Under the pieces are notes generated by a model. The model ran no database searches. It was not told the origin of the DNA and was given only the letters and a program-made list of their open reading frames with translations. DNA of 64,000 bases from Paenibacillus barcinonensis. Its GTDB lineage: Bacteria > Bacillota > Bacilli > Paenibacillales > Paenibacillaceae. The DNA is taken from NCBI RefSeq assembly GCF_003217495.1, contig NZ_QJSW01000002.1:172296-236295 (forward strand). Direction: 5' to 3'. A program made the translations under genes and the position numbers. Shown here piece after piece: positions 1 to 9,124 of this stretch. How positions within the stretch are numbered: position 1 is the stretch's first letter; every line of letters begins with the position of its first letter.

Positions 1-583
1 GATAGGTCGGCGCAACCGCCGGATCAAATGCAACGACGCCCGTTAAGCCCACACCCGTCGCTCCTGTTGGGCCCGTTGCTCCAGTCGAACCTGTGCTGCC
101 TGTAACACTCAAGCCAGTGGCTCCCGTTACTCCTGTTGCACCCGCAGCTGCCAGTAACGTGTAATCTGCAGAGGTGCCTGGCGTTCCCGCTGGTGATGCC
201 ACATTTGCAATATATGTGCCGCCATTATATGTCACGATCTGACCTGCTGGATAGGTCGGCGCAACCGCCGGATCAAATGCAACGACGCCCGTTAAGCCCA
301 CACCCGTCGCTCCTGTTGGGCCCGTTGCTCCAGTCGAACCTGTGCTGCCTGTAACACTCAAGCCAGTGGCTCCCGTTACTCCTGTTGCACCCGCAGCTGC
401 CAGTAACGTGTAATCTGCAGAGGTGCCTGGCGTTCCCGCTGGTGATGCCACATTTGCAATATATGTGCCGCCATTATATGTCACGATCTGACCTGCTGGA
501 TAGGTCGGCGCAACCGCCGGATCAAATGCAACGACGCCCGTTAAGCCCACACCCGTCGCTCCTGTTGGGCCCGTTGCTCCAGT
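1..583 (-). repeat. Exact 249-bp in-frame tandem repeats
   Basis: Positions 1-249 and 250-498 read identically, and a third copy is identical from 499 to about 583 before it diverges. 249 bp is 83 codons, so the reading frame is kept. Further right the units are shorter (about 180-189 bp) and diverged. The exact identity points to recent expansion or gene conversion. Confidence 0.95.
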
Positions 584-2134
584 TGACCCTGTTGCTCCGA
601 CTCCAGCAAGTAACGTGTAATCTGCCGAGATGCCAGGTGTTCCGGTTGGCGAAGCTACATTCGTAATATACGTACTTCCGTTGTAGGTGACTACCTGACC
701 TGCTTGATATGTCGGTGCTACGGTCGGATCAAACGCTACTGAGCCGTCCAGACCAGCTCCGGTGGCTCCTGTCGCCCCCGTTGTACCTGCTCCTGCAAGC
801 AATGTATAGTCTGCTGAGCTGCCAGGAGTTCCGGTTGGCGAAGCTACATTAGTTATATATGTGCCGCCATTATATGTCACAATCTGTCCCGCTGGGTATG
901 TCGGCGCCTGAGCTGGATCAAACGCGATGATACCTGTTAAACCAACTCCCGTTGCCCCTGTCGCACCCGTTGGTCCAGCTCCAGCAATTAATGTATAATC
1001 TGGCGAGCTTCCCGGCGTTCCTGTTGGTGAAGCCACATTGGTAATATACGTGCTACCATTGTACGTCACCACTTGACCCGCTGCATACGTCGGTGCTTGA
1101 GCAGGATCAAATGTGATCGAGCCACTCAGCCCTGCCCCGGTTGCCCCCGTTACTCCTGCCGAAGCGATCAAGGTGTAGTCTGACGATATACCCGGTATAC
1201 CTGTCGGACCCGCTACACTGGTAATATATGTGCTGCCGTTGTAAGTAACGACCTGACCCGCAGTATAGCTCGGCGCAAAAGCAGGATCAAATACCACAGA
1301 TCCAGAAAGACCAATGCCTGTTGCTCCCGTTGCTCCTGTTGGTCCTGCAGCAAGTAACAAGGTGTAATCCGGTGAACTCCCAGGTACACCCGTAGGTCCA
1401 TTCACATTAGCCACATACAAGCTGCCATTGTAGCTGACAACCTGACCTTGGGCATAAGTGGAGCCAGCAGCAGGGTTAAACGTGGTAATATTGTTCAAAC
1501 CTACGCCTGGAGCACCGGCTGGCCCTTGTATGCCTTGCGGACCCGCAGGGCCGACTGGTCCGACCGGACCCACTGCGCCTGCTGCACCCGCTGGCCCTCT
1601 CGCTCCGGGAACACCAGGCACACCTGGAACTCCTGGGACACCCGGAGGTCCTGCTGGCCCTGTTATGCCAGCGTCAAGAGTCGTTGTTGCTCTGCTTAAT
1701 GAGATGGATGTGGAACGAGTTAACCCGACCAGCCGATCTTTGACTGCCGGTGGAATCTCCAGTAGCAAGGTGACACTCAGCAGATCATCCTGCAGATTTT
1801 GCAAGTTACCTGCCAGATTGGTCAAAGGAACAGGAATGACCTCAGAAGAGGCAATGGTCAACTCCAATACAGCTTGAAGCTCTGCCTTCACAGCCGCTCG
1901 GAACTCAGATTGATTCACAAATGTAAGTAACTGACGAAGTCCATTCTGTAAAGCAAGTATATTGGCTGCGGTAGGCTGACTAATGGCAGCTGGAATCGTT
2001 ACAGCAAGAGAACGAAGAATAGATTCATATTGCTCCAGTTCACTCGCAGTTATCGGAATAAACGGTGATCCCGCTCGAAATGATCTGCCTTCCAAAAATG
2101 CTTTGATGTTTACTCTTTTTCGTCCTTCGGACAT
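1..2134 (-). CDS. Collagen-like repeat protein with N-terminal leader domain (partial, runs off left edge)
   Basis: Likely a spore-surface or exosporium-type filament protein. Starts at an ATG at 2134 behind AAAGGAGG and stays open to the window edge (about 711 codons). Roughly 150 N-terminal residues (MSEGRKRVNIKAFLEGR...) form a helical leader of the kind placed before collagen repeats in Paenibacillus and Bacillus proteins. A Gly-X-Y stretch rich in GPAGP and GVPGVPG follows, then repeated modules of 60-83 residues. Each module joins a short GATGATG collagen stretch to a conserved globular piece (FDPA..PTY.AGQ.VTYNG.TYI..VA.P.G.PG.S.DYTLLA). The modules nearest the left edge are identical 83-residue copies. 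Role is inferred from composition; the C terminus is not visible. Confidence 0.85.
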   Translation of the reverse strand, partial: MSEGRKRVNIKAFLEGRSFRAGSPFIPITASELEQYESILRSLAVTIPAAISQPTAANILALQNGLRQLLTFVNQSEFRAAVKAELQAVLELTIASSEVIPVPLTNLAGNLQNLQDDLLSVTLLLEIPPAVKDRLVGLTRSTSISLSRATTTLDAGITGPAGPPGVPGVPGVPGVPGARGPAGAAGAVGPVGPVGPAGPQGIQGPAGAPGVGLNNITTFNPAAGSTYAQGQVVSYNGSLYVANVNGPTGVPGSSPDYTLLLAAGPTGATGATGIGLSGSVVFDPAFAPSYTAGQVVTYNGSTYITSVAGPTGIPGISSDYTLIASAGVTGATGAGLSGSITFDPAQAPTYAAGQVVTYNGSTYITNVASPTGTPGSSPDYTLIAGAGPTGATGATGVGLTGIIAFDPAQAPTYPAGQIVTYNGGTYITNVASPTGTPGSSADYTLLAGAGTTGATGATGAGLDGSVAFDPTVAPTYQAGQVVTYNGSTYITNVASPTGTPGISADYTLLAGVGATGSTGATGPTGATGVGLTGVVAFDPAVAPTYPAGQIVTYNGGTYIANVASPAGTPGTSADYTLLAAAGATGVTGATGLSVTGSTGSTGATGPTGATGVGLTGVVAFDPAVAPTYPAGQIVTYNGGTYIANVASPAGTPGTSADYTLLAAAGATGVTGATGLSVTGSTGSTGATGPTGATGVGLTGVVAFDPAVAPTY

Positions 2135-2273
2135 GTTTGATTCAATCCTCCTTTGGAATCTTCTTTTTCAAGCTTATGAAGGAGGTGAACAAAAATTATC
2201 TTGGACATATTTTTATAGTAAAAAAAGAGCTGTTTTCCTTGTTCCACGTTGAACAAGATTAAACGGAAGACTT

Positions 2274-2306
2274 CAACAAAAAACACCCTCCATCAGAGGG
2301 TGTTTC
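2274..2306 (-). terminator. Rho-independent terminator after resE
   Basis: On the minus strand a 9-bp stem (AACACCCTC / GAGGGTGTT) with a TGATG loop is followed by a T-run. It lies 16 bp past the resE stop and separates the res operon from the collagen-like gene. The stem also carries some T residues on the plus strand. Confidence 0.85.
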
Positions 2307-2321
2307 GGCATTTTTTGTTAC

Positions 2322-3803
2322 CTATTTCGAAGAATCTAGAGGAAATTGTAAAATAAACTCTGTCCCTTCTCCAAGTACACTATTCACTTGAATCGTACCT
2401 TGATGAGCATCTACAATATTTTTGACAATAGCCAGTCCCAGACCCGTTCCTACACTTTCTCCTCGAACACGAGCTTTGTCTGCTTTGTAAAAACGCTCAA
2501 AGATGAACGGTACATCGGATGAAGGAATACCCACACCCTGATCCTTTACACACACTCTGGCAAAAGACGTTCGCATATGGGTGATCCGTTCAACAGAAAT
2601 AACTACACTTTTACCTTCAGGTGTGTGCCTAAACGCATTATCCAGCAAATTCGTAAACACCTGTTCGAGCCGATCCTCATCGGCCTGCTGAAGTGAAATC
2701 TCCTGCTTGCAATCAAACTGAAGCTGAATTCCTTGCTCCTTCGAGCGTACCATAAATTTCCGATAAATGCGTTCGAGGAGCTCGCCAAGTTCAACTTCCC
2801 TCATGTTCATATCTGTATGCCCTGCATCCATGCGTGCAAGATCCAACAGATCCTTCACCAGTCTGCCCATACGCAGCGATTCATCATGAATGACCTGAAT
2901 CAGTTCTTCACTCTCTTCCGGCGAGGTTGCCATGCCGTCCAGTAGCGCTTCGCTGTATCCCTGCATCATGGACAAAGGTGTACGAATCTCGTGAGATACG
3001 TTGGCAACGAAATCACGCCGCATTTTTTCCATTTTCACTTCTTCCGTAACATCTCGCAAGACAGCAACCGCCCCGCGAACAACGCTATCTGCATACAGCG
3101 GAGCCATCTGAACAGACCAAACCCCTTGTTGCACATGCACGTTGGAACTCTGATCACCACCCTGCTCCATTACCAATCTGAATAACGGAACAAGCGGCTC
3201 CGGTACATCGCGAGACGGCTTGCCAGCAGTATATCCTTCCAGACTTCCATCCTCCTGAGCCCAGTCAAGAGCATACCAAGCCTGCATAATTTTCTCGCCA
3301 GGCGGATTGGTCAGAATCACCTTGCCTTCGCCATCAAACGTAATTACGGCATCAGTCATACTCCTTAGCACGCTCGCCAAATGTTCCTTCTCATGGTTCA
3401 AATTCCGGATCGTATCCTCCAGTTGTATAGCCATGTGATTAAACGTGTTCGCCAGTTCACCGATTTCGTCATTAGTACGAAGAGAGAGCCTCATGCCATA
3501 ATTGCCTTTTCGGATAGCATTCGCCGCCTGAATCAGTTGTTGCATAGGCTGTGTAATTTTGGTGAATAGAAACAGCGCAAAAAAGGTTGTTAAACTGAAT
3601 CCAACGATACAAATATACGTAAACAGCCTCTTGATGTCTCTGGATTCCGTTTCTGCAAAGTTGGTATCAATATAGGGCAACAAAAATAGACCCAGCGCTA
3701 TAAGAACACAACCCACAAGGCATATGATCGTAATCCATAACTTCCCAACCAGTGATCTCCAGAACGCAAAACTATTTCGGTACTTCCAGTTTATAACCGA
3801 CAC
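2322..3803 (-). CDS. resE: Sensor histidine kinase ResE
   Basis: Membrane sensor kinase of the ResDE two-component system, which controls respiration and cytochrome c genes under low oxygen in Bacillus relatives. Two membrane segments (about residues 20-45 and 65-85) flank a short extracytoplasmic loop; then HAMP, a PAS-like region, the H-box VSHEIRTPL (phosphoacceptor His), N-box LLDNAFRH, and the G boxes VKDQGVGIP and GTGLGLAIVKN. 493 aa. The start is a GTG inside the end of resD (32-bp overlap), consistent with translational coupling; no later in-frame start precedes the conserved FWRSLVGKLW. The family fit is strong; the sensed signal cannot be read here. Confidence 0.93.
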   Translation of the reverse strand: MSVINWKYRNSFAFWRSLVGKLWITIICLVGCVLIALGLFLLPYIDTNFAETESRDIKRLFTYICIVGFSLTTFFALFLFTKITQPMQQLIQAANAIRKGNYGMRLSLRTNDEIGELANTFNHMAIQLEDTIRNLNHEKEHLASVLRSMTDAVITFDGEGKVILTNPPGEKIMQAWYALDWAQEDGSLEGYTAGKPSRDVPEPLVPLFRLVMEQGGDQSSNVHVQQGVWSVQMAPLYADSVVRGAVAVLRDVTEEVKMEKMRRDFVANVSHEIRTPLSMMQGYSEALLDGMATSPEESEELIQVIHDESLRMGRLVKDLLDLARMDAGHTDMNMREVELGELLERIYRKFMVRSKEQGIQLQFDCKQEISLQQADEDRLEQVFTNLLDNAFRHTPEGKSVVISVERITHMRTSFARVCVKDQGVGIPSSDVPFIFERFYKADKARVRGESVGTGLGLAIVKNIVDAHQGTIQVNSVLGEGTEFILQFPLDSSK

Positions 3804-4488
3804 CCCACACGGTTGTAATCATCGCCGCCGATTCAGGGGATACCTTGTTCAGCTTCTCACGAAGTCGTTTCACATGGGTATCCACGGTACGAAGATCACC
3901 GAAAAATTCATAATTCCATACGTCCTTAAGCAGCTCTTCTCTGGAGAAAACTTTGTCAGGCGATGTTGCCAAATAATGCAACAATTCATACTCTTTGGGA
4001 GTTAAGCTGATCTCTTCGCCGCCCGCAGTCACCCGGTGTGCATCATGCTCAATGACCAGATGTGGAAAAACGATGTTGTTGCTTGAATTACTCTCTTTGG
4101 ACAAATACGCCGTTGCCGATGAGCGGCGCAGAATGGCCTTCACACGATAAATAACCTCACGAGGACTAAACGGCTTAACGACGTAATCGTCCGCGCCTAC
4201 CTCAAACCCTTGTACTCGGTTAATCTCTTCCCCTTTGGCAGTAAGCATCAATACAGGGGTCGATTTTACTTGACGTAGCCGAGTGCACACTTCAACACCA
4301 TCCATGCCCGGAAGCATAACATCCAGCAGAATAAGGCCGTAATCACCTGCGGTTGCTTTGCGAAGTGCAGTTTCTCCATCCTCTGCTTCGTCAATTTCAT
4401 AGCCTTCTTTTTCAAGATACATTTTCAAAAGTCTGCGGATTCTTTCTTCATCATCAACGACCAGTATTCGATTCTCATGTTCCGACAT
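3772..4488 (-). CDS. resD: Response regulator ResD
   Basis: OmpR/PhoB-type transcription factor paired with ResE. The receiver domain begins ILVVDDE, has the phosphoacceptor Asp in LILLDVMLPGMDG, the conserved Lys in VVKPFSPRE, and a C-terminal winged helix (SLTPKEYELLHYLA ... LRTVDTHVKRLREKL). I place the start at the ATG at 4488 (MSEHENRIL, 238 aa), preceded by GGAG at about 7 nt. A longer open frame upstream adds 21 residues that look unlike a receiver domain. It lies between resC and resE, as in Bacillus. Confidence 0.95.
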   Translation of the reverse strand: MSEHENRILVVDDEERIRRLLKMYLEKEGYEIDEAEDGETALRKATAGDYGLILLDVMLPGMDGVEVCTRLRQVKSTPVLMLTAKGEEINRVQGFEVGADDYVVKPFSPREVIYRVKAILRRSSATAYLSKESNSSNNIVFPHLVIEHDAHRVTAGGEEISLTPKEYELLHYLATSPDKVFSREELLKDVWNYEFFGDLRTVDTHVKRLREKLNKVSPESAAMITTVWGVGYKLEVPK

Positions 4489-4629
4489 GCTACTCCAGCC
4501 CCTTTGCAATAACTCCTCAATCACTTCTATTATGTTCGATCCTGCGAACAATATTTGAATACCCTGTTTGTTTAAAAAGGGTACATCATGAATTTACCGC
4601 TGGTGTGTCCCTCATGTTCATGGACTCTA

Positions 4630-5892
4630 CTAGTCTGCTCCAGCGTAGGAATGCAATCCCGCAATAATCAGGTTTACGCCGACCAGCGTAAACATCACCA
4701 CCAGAAAACCCAGCACCGCAAGCCATGCAGACTTCTGACCCTGCCATCCTTTAGATAAACGCAAGTGCAAATAAACACTATAATAAAGCCACGTAATTAA
4801 TGCCCATACCTCTTTTGGGTCCCAGCCCCAGAAACGACTCCAGGCAATCTGTGCCCAGATCATGGCAAAAATAAGAGCTCCCAGTGTAAAAATCGGGAAT
4901 CCGATAGCTATGGCACGATAACTGATCTCATCCAGGTCATCAGCATCAATTCCATTCATCATTGGCTGCAACGCTTGTCCAAGCGGTCTGCGTACAATTA
5001 AACGAATAATACCATATAAAATCAAACCTACAACAATAGACCATACCACCGTGTTCAGCTTACGTCCTGCATTGACTCCATTCATCCAGGAAGGCGTTTC
5101 AAGTAAAGGCTTTTTCATCCCGAGAAACGGTTCCATGCTCTCCACTTCGCTATTGTATGGAGCAAAAATAGGAGGCATGCGATAAATCACTTTCTCTATT
5201 GTACTATTTCCCTCTACCTCTGTGTCAATGCCGACTGTTTTCTGTACAAAAACAGCCTCATAACCAGCGGAGCGGAAGGCAAACACTGTTCCAATAAATC
5301 CAATAACGACAACAATTGTAATCAGCGTAAACTCCACCCAGCCGCGTTGACGGCGCGAGGTCTTGTCTTTCCCGCTAAAATCCACCGTACGAAGCAGATA
5401 CATAAATCCAGCGGCAAAGCCCACTGCGAAGAATGCCTCACCAAGCGCTGCAAGCGTAACGTGTATTTTCAACCAGATGGACTGTAATGCCGGGATCAAG
5501 GGTTGAACTTCCTGAGGAAATACAGCAGCATAGGCCATAATAATAATCGTCAGCGGAAGTGCAAACAAACCCAGCAAAGACTTGCGATAAATAGCGTACA
5601 CCACTATAAAGGCAACCATAATCATCATGGATAAAAAGGACATGAATTCATACATATTGCTTACCGGGATGTGACCTGCTCCAATCCACCGGGTTACGAA
5701 GAAAACAAGATGTCCTGTCAACGCTACTGTAGATGCAATAAATGCACGCTTGCCCCAGCGATTCATATGAGCCAGCGGATCACGATTACTCCATTTCTTG
5801 CCCATTACCGCAACGGCATACAATAAAAATGCAGCACAATATAGGAAAAAAGATACGATAAATGCATCGCTGCTGAAATCCAGTATACTCAT
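4630..5892 (-). CDS. resC: Cytochrome c biogenesis protein ResC (CcsA/CcsB family)
   Basis: Multi-pass membrane protein that with ResB moves heme across the membrane and attaches it to apocytochromes c (System II). It carries the tryptophan-rich heme-handling motif WGWDPKEVWALITW near the C terminus and conserved histidines in membrane segments. 420 aa, about eight hydrophobic segments. Its ATG overlaps the resB stop as ATGA, so the two genes are translationally coupled. Confidence 0.94.
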   Translation of the reverse strand: MSILDFSSDAFIVSFFLYCAAFLLYAVAVMGKKWSNRDPLAHMNRWGKRAFIASTVALTGHLVFFVTRWIGAGHIPVSNMYEFMSFLSMMIMVAFIVVYAIYRKSLLGLFALPLTIIIMAYAAVFPQEVQPLIPALQSIWLKIHVTLAALGEAFFAVGFAAGFMYLLRTVDFSGKDKTSRRQRGWVEFTLITIVVVIGFIGTVFAFRSAGYEAVFVQKTVGIDTEVEGNSTIEKVIYRMPPIFAPYNSEVESMEPFLGMKKPLLETPSWMNGVNAGRKLNTVVWSIVVGLILYGIIRLIVRRPLGQALQPMMNGIDADDLDEISYRAIAIGFPIFTLGALIFAMIWAQIAWSRFWGWDPKEVWALITWLYYSVYLHLRLSKGWQGQKSAWLAVLGFLVVMFTLVGVNLIIAGLHSYAGAD

Positions 5893-7562
5893 GCTTGGTT
5901 CCCCCCGTTATCCAACGACTTCTCATGCACTTCCAGATTCATTTGTTTCAAAATACCGGCAACTTCCCGCCGGAACCCAAACCAGTTCTTGTTGGTGTGC
6001 CCACCCAGCGTAATCCGCTCATCGTCAAATCGAATCCAGATCCGGCGATGATGCCAATAAAAGCCCATCACAAGCCCCAGCATGACTATGCCTGCGCCTA
6101 CCCAAACAAACGGCATCGCTTTATCCACACGTATATTCAGATAACTCACTGACTGGATTAGATCAACTTTATCCATGCTGTCGACCTCCAGCTGCAATGG
6201 AAGCTCTCCACCTACAAGCTGACGATTAATTGCATCCTGCTGAAAGCGCTGCTTGTCGATTTGTTTGACAAAGTACAAATATTGAATGCCCTTCTCGGGC
6301 AGATCAGGCCCTTCCATATGGAAAAGAAATGCAGGTGCGTTTGGCGAAGGAGACTTGGATTTAGGTACCCCTTTATCGTCCAACGCAAAATCCATATATT
6401 TCTCTTTGACCGTCAACCTATAAGGTCCGACCTCGAAGTTACGCTGTGTATCCATCATATCAACCTTCAAAGAGCCGTATACCTCACCGGTTTTGGTATT
6501 AACCAGATCAGGAGTAACCGAGCGTATCGTTGGTGTCAGATCATAATCAAACTGGTACGCCTTCAGGCCGTGGTAATTGAGTGGATGATTGACACGTACA
6601 TCGTGCCTAGCAACCTCAGTGAGCTGAGGTTTTTTGGACGGATCAGAGCAATCGGCTGTACATTCATACAAAACGACCTTGGTTTCAAACAATTTGGGAA
6701 CCGTTTTATTCAGATTTTTGAATTGCTCTGGTATCTCGTCATCACTGTAAAATTCCACATTAAACTTCTCATTTTTCAGATACATTGACGTATTTGGAAT
6801 CTTTTTAATCTCGCCCTCCGGGAAAGCAACATGCTCATCGAGATTCAGGCCTGGAAGCCCGCGTGCGAGCACAGCCAGCAGGAAAATAATTAGCCCGATA
6901 TGGATGACATATGGGCCCCACCGACTGAAGCGCTGCTTTTCCGCAAGCAATGCGTCCCCCTGAGTGTGCACACGATACCCCTTCTTGCGCAGCGGAGTAA
7001 CCGCTTTCTTAATCCAATCTTCGGGGGCCTCATCAATCGAGCCCTGGTACACCAGACGCTGTCTTGTCAGGAATTGCAGATGCTTGCGGATTCGCTGCTT
7101 GTTCAGCGCTTTGTATAGTGGAAGTACGCGATCCAAGCTGCAGATGACAAGCGAAGCCCCGATCAGCACGAGCAGCAAAATAAACCACCAGGATTCATAT
7201 GTATGAGACAGGCCCAGCAGATAATAGATATGACCTAACTGACCATAGGTCTCTTTGTAATAAACGGAAGGGTCCATGTTCAGAAAGGTGCTCTCCTGCG
7301 GATAGATTGTGCCCAGCATGGAGCCAACCAAAGTGAGAACGATCATGTAAACTGCAACTTTAACGGATGAAAAAAAGTTCCATATGCGGTCGATAATATT
7401 GGGATTACTGCGCTGTGAGCGCCGCGCCATACCGTCATAACGCATCTCAAGCACTTCATTCGATTGAGCCTCTGTCTCCAGCAAAGGGTTGCCACAGGCT
7501 TCACATAATACTGTTCCTACCGGATTCTGATGTCCACACTCACATTTCGTATTTTGAAACAC
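5889..7562 (-). CDS. resB: Cytochrome c biogenesis protein ResB (Ccs1 family)
   Basis: Partner of ResC in System II cytochrome c maturation. 557 aa with three early membrane segments, a large extracytoplasmic domain and a last membrane segment (FVWVGAGIVMLGLVMGFYW), the usual Ccs1 layout. The N terminus carries a small zinc-ribbon-like module (CECGHQ...LCEACG), an extra seen in some Firmicute versions. A GTG start at 7562 follows AGGAGGT. Only 14 bp separate it from resA. Confidence 0.92.
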   Translation of the reverse strand: MFQNTKCECGHQNPVGTVLCEACGNPLLETEAQSNEVLEMRYDGMARRSQRSNPNIIDRIWNFFSSVKVAVYMIVLTLVGSMLGTIYPQESTFLNMDPSVYYKETYGQLGHIYYLLGLSHTYESWWFILLLVLIGASLVICSLDRVLPLYKALNKQRIRKHLQFLTRQRLVYQGSIDEAPEDWIKKAVTPLRKKGYRVHTQGDALLAEKQRFSRWGPYVIHIGLIIFLLAVLARGLPGLNLDEHVAFPEGEIKKIPNTSMYLKNEKFNVEFYSDDEIPEQFKNLNKTVPKLFETKVVLYECTADCSDPSKKPQLTEVARHDVRVNHPLNYHGLKAYQFDYDLTPTIRSVTPDLVNTKTGEVYGSLKVDMMDTQRNFEVGPYRLTVKEKYMDFALDDKGVPKSKSPSPNAPAFLFHMEGPDLPEKGIQYLYFVKQIDKQRFQQDAINRQLVGGELPLQLEVDSMDKVDLIQSVSYLNIRVDKAMPFVWVGAGIVMLGLVMGFYWHHRRIWIRFDDERITLGGHTNKNWFGFRREVAGILKQMNLEVHEKSLDNGGNQA

Positions 7563-7576
7563 GAATAGACCTCCTG

Positions 7577-8104
7577 TCAGGGCTGCTTCGCCAGTTGTGA
7601 AATTTGAGCGTCAAGTGTACCCAGGTCCAATTGTCCGATGTGAATAGTGGAGATTTTGCCCGTATCAGATACAAAAAACGTTGTTGGCATCGGAGAAATT
7701 CCGAAATCCCGAACTGAATTTTTGGCCCTGTCCAGCATAATCGGGAAAGTCACTCCCACCTGCTGCACAAAATTTTCTACCGTCATCTGATCTTCTCCAA
7801 CGTTGATTCCGACAAATTGAACACCTTTGTCTTTCCATTTGTCAGCCTGAGCCTGTAATGCAGGCATTTCCTTCACACAAGGCTCACACCATGTGCCCCA
7901 GAAATTAATCACCATCGCTTTCCCTTGATACTCATCAGACGTATGAACTTGACCATCCAGGCCCAGCAGTTCAAAAGAAGGGGCTTGATCCCCTTCTTTT
8001 GGCTTGCCGTTCGAGCCGGATACCGATGTCGTAATCGCGTACCCGCCCAACACCAGGATCAAGCATAAAATAACGATTTGCACCGTTCTTCTTGATTTCC
8101 CCAT
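7577..8104 (-). CDS. resA: Thiol-disulfide oxidoreductase ResA
   Basis: Membrane-anchored thioredoxin-fold protein that reduces the CXXCH disulfide of apocytochrome c before heme attachment. It has an N-terminal signal anchor (VIVLCLILVLGGYAI) and the ResA-type active site WCEPC within FWGTWCEPCVKEMP. 175 aa, the usual size. First gene of resABC-resDE. Confidence 0.94.
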   Translation of the reverse strand: MGKSRRTVQIVILCLILVLGGYAITTSVSGSNGKPKEGDQAPSFELLGLDGQVHTSDEYQGKAMVINFWGTWCEPCVKEMPALQAQADKWKDKGVQFVGINVGEDQMTVENFVQQVGVTFPIMLDRAKNSVRDFGISPMPTTFFVSDTGKISTIHIGQLDLGTLDAQISQLAKQP

Positions 8105-8150
8105 GTGCTGACTCCCCTTTTTAATGACGATTTCATTCGCTCATCTGTTT

Positions 8151-8205
8151 AACACAGAAAACTGTGAACATCCTATGAACAATTATAGCGAATTTCGTCA
8201 CAAAA
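8151..8205 (-). promoter_or_regulatory. Probable res operon promoter with ResD-box-like sites
   Basis: Upstream of resA on the minus strand there is a perfect TATAAT (8182-8187) without a good -35. In the -35 area lies TTTTGTGAC (about 8197-8205), similar to the TTTGTGAAT-type ResD box. A dyad CTGTGTT/AACACAG with TTCACAG lies at 8151-8170, downstream of the -10. An activator-dependent promoter autoregulated by ResD is plausible, as known in B. subtilis, but this is inference from pattern. Confidence 0.5.
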
Positions 8206-8240
8206 CTGCGGCGGTTTTATGAAAATTATGTGTCCTCACA

Positions 8241-8999
8241 TTACCTTTTTTTCATTTTTTTGGCGGGTTCGGACTTAGCCAGTGTAATCAGGTTGTTAAC
8301 TTCCTCTTTGGTCAGCTTACGCGTTAACCCACGTTTCAGGTTTTGCAGTAGAATGCCACCAAAAGAAATCCGCTTCAGGCGAATAACTGGATGGTTGATG
8401 GCCTCAAACATACGTCTGACCTGGCGGTTTCGTCCCTCATAAATCGTAATAGAGATAACAGCCTCATTCGCCGCTGTATCTACATCCTTGTACTCCACTT
8501 CCGCTGGTGCTGTCATGCCATCCTCCAGCATAATTCCGTTTTTGAGCTTGTCCAGCGCAGAACCATGCGGTACACCTTTAACTGTTGCCAGATACGTTTT
8601 GGGCACGTGATGTTTCGGGTGGGTCAGCAAATGGGCAAATTCACCATCATTCGTAAGAATAAGCAGTCCTTCCGTGTCATAATCCAGACGACCTACGGGA
8701 TAGACACGCTCTTTAACCCCTTTCAGATAGTCGGATACAATTTTCCGTCCTTCCGGGTCTGATGCACTTGTAATAACCCCCTTCGGTTTATTCAGCATCA
8801 AATACACTTTGTTCTCACTGCGGATCGGTTTGCCATTAACCGTAATCATATCCTCTTCGGGGTTCGCTTTCGTACCCAGTTCGGTTACGACCTCCCCGTT
8901 AACTTCCACTTTGCCGGACAGGATCAGTTCCTCACTCTTGCGGCGGGATGCAATGCCTGCCTGTGCAATAATTTTTTGTAATCTTTCCATGTTTGTCAT
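8241..8999 (-). CDS. rluB: 23S rRNA pseudouridine synthase RluB family
   Basis: Converts a specific uridine in 23S rRNA helix 93 to pseudouridine. It has an N-terminal S4 RNA-binding domain (MERLQKIIAQAGIASRR...) and the RluB/RsuA catalytic motif GRLDYDTEGLLILTNDG with the catalytic Asp, and ends with a Lys-rich tail. 252 aa from the ATG at 8999; MERLQ at 8990 is an alternative start. It lies between the sporulation genes and the res operon, as in Bacillus. Confidence 0.93.
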   Translation of the reverse strand: MTNMERLQKIIAQAGIASRRKSEELILSGKVEVNGEVVTELGTKANPEEDMITVNGKPIRSENKVYLMLNKPKGVITSASDPEGRKIVSDYLKGVKERVYPVGRLDYDTEGLLILTNDGEFAHLLTHPKHHVPKTYLATVKGVPHGSALDKLKNGIMLEDGMTAPAEVEYKDVDTAANEAVISITIYEGRNRQVRRMFEAINHPVIRLKRISFGGILLQNLKRGLTRKLTKEEVNNLITLAKSEPAKKMKKR

Positions 9000-9061
9000 G
9001 TCACCTCACACTAATGATACCCATCCAAACGGGAAATCACAAGGATTATCGTTTGCATATG

Positions 9062-9115
9062 AAAAAAGGCTACCTTCGCTCGACCGCTTTCGCTGCATCG
9101 CACAAAGGTAAACCT
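9062..9115 (-). terminator. Terminator after the trypsin-like protease gene
   Basis: On the minus strand AGGTTTACCTT pairs with AAGGTAGCCT around a long loop, followed by TTTTTT. It sits directly past the protease stop codon. Confidence 0.65.
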
Positions 9116-9124
9116 CTTTCGTTT

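Noticed and set aside
1..1400. Evenly spaced repeats that could suggest a CRISPR array
   Set aside because: Units are 180-249 bp, in frame, and encode collagen/globular modules; there are no short repeats with unique spacers.
136..1877. Plus-strand open frames over the collagen-like gene
   Set aside because: They repeat with the 249-bp unit and lack ribosome sites; the minus frame has a start, leader domain and Gly-X-Y pattern.
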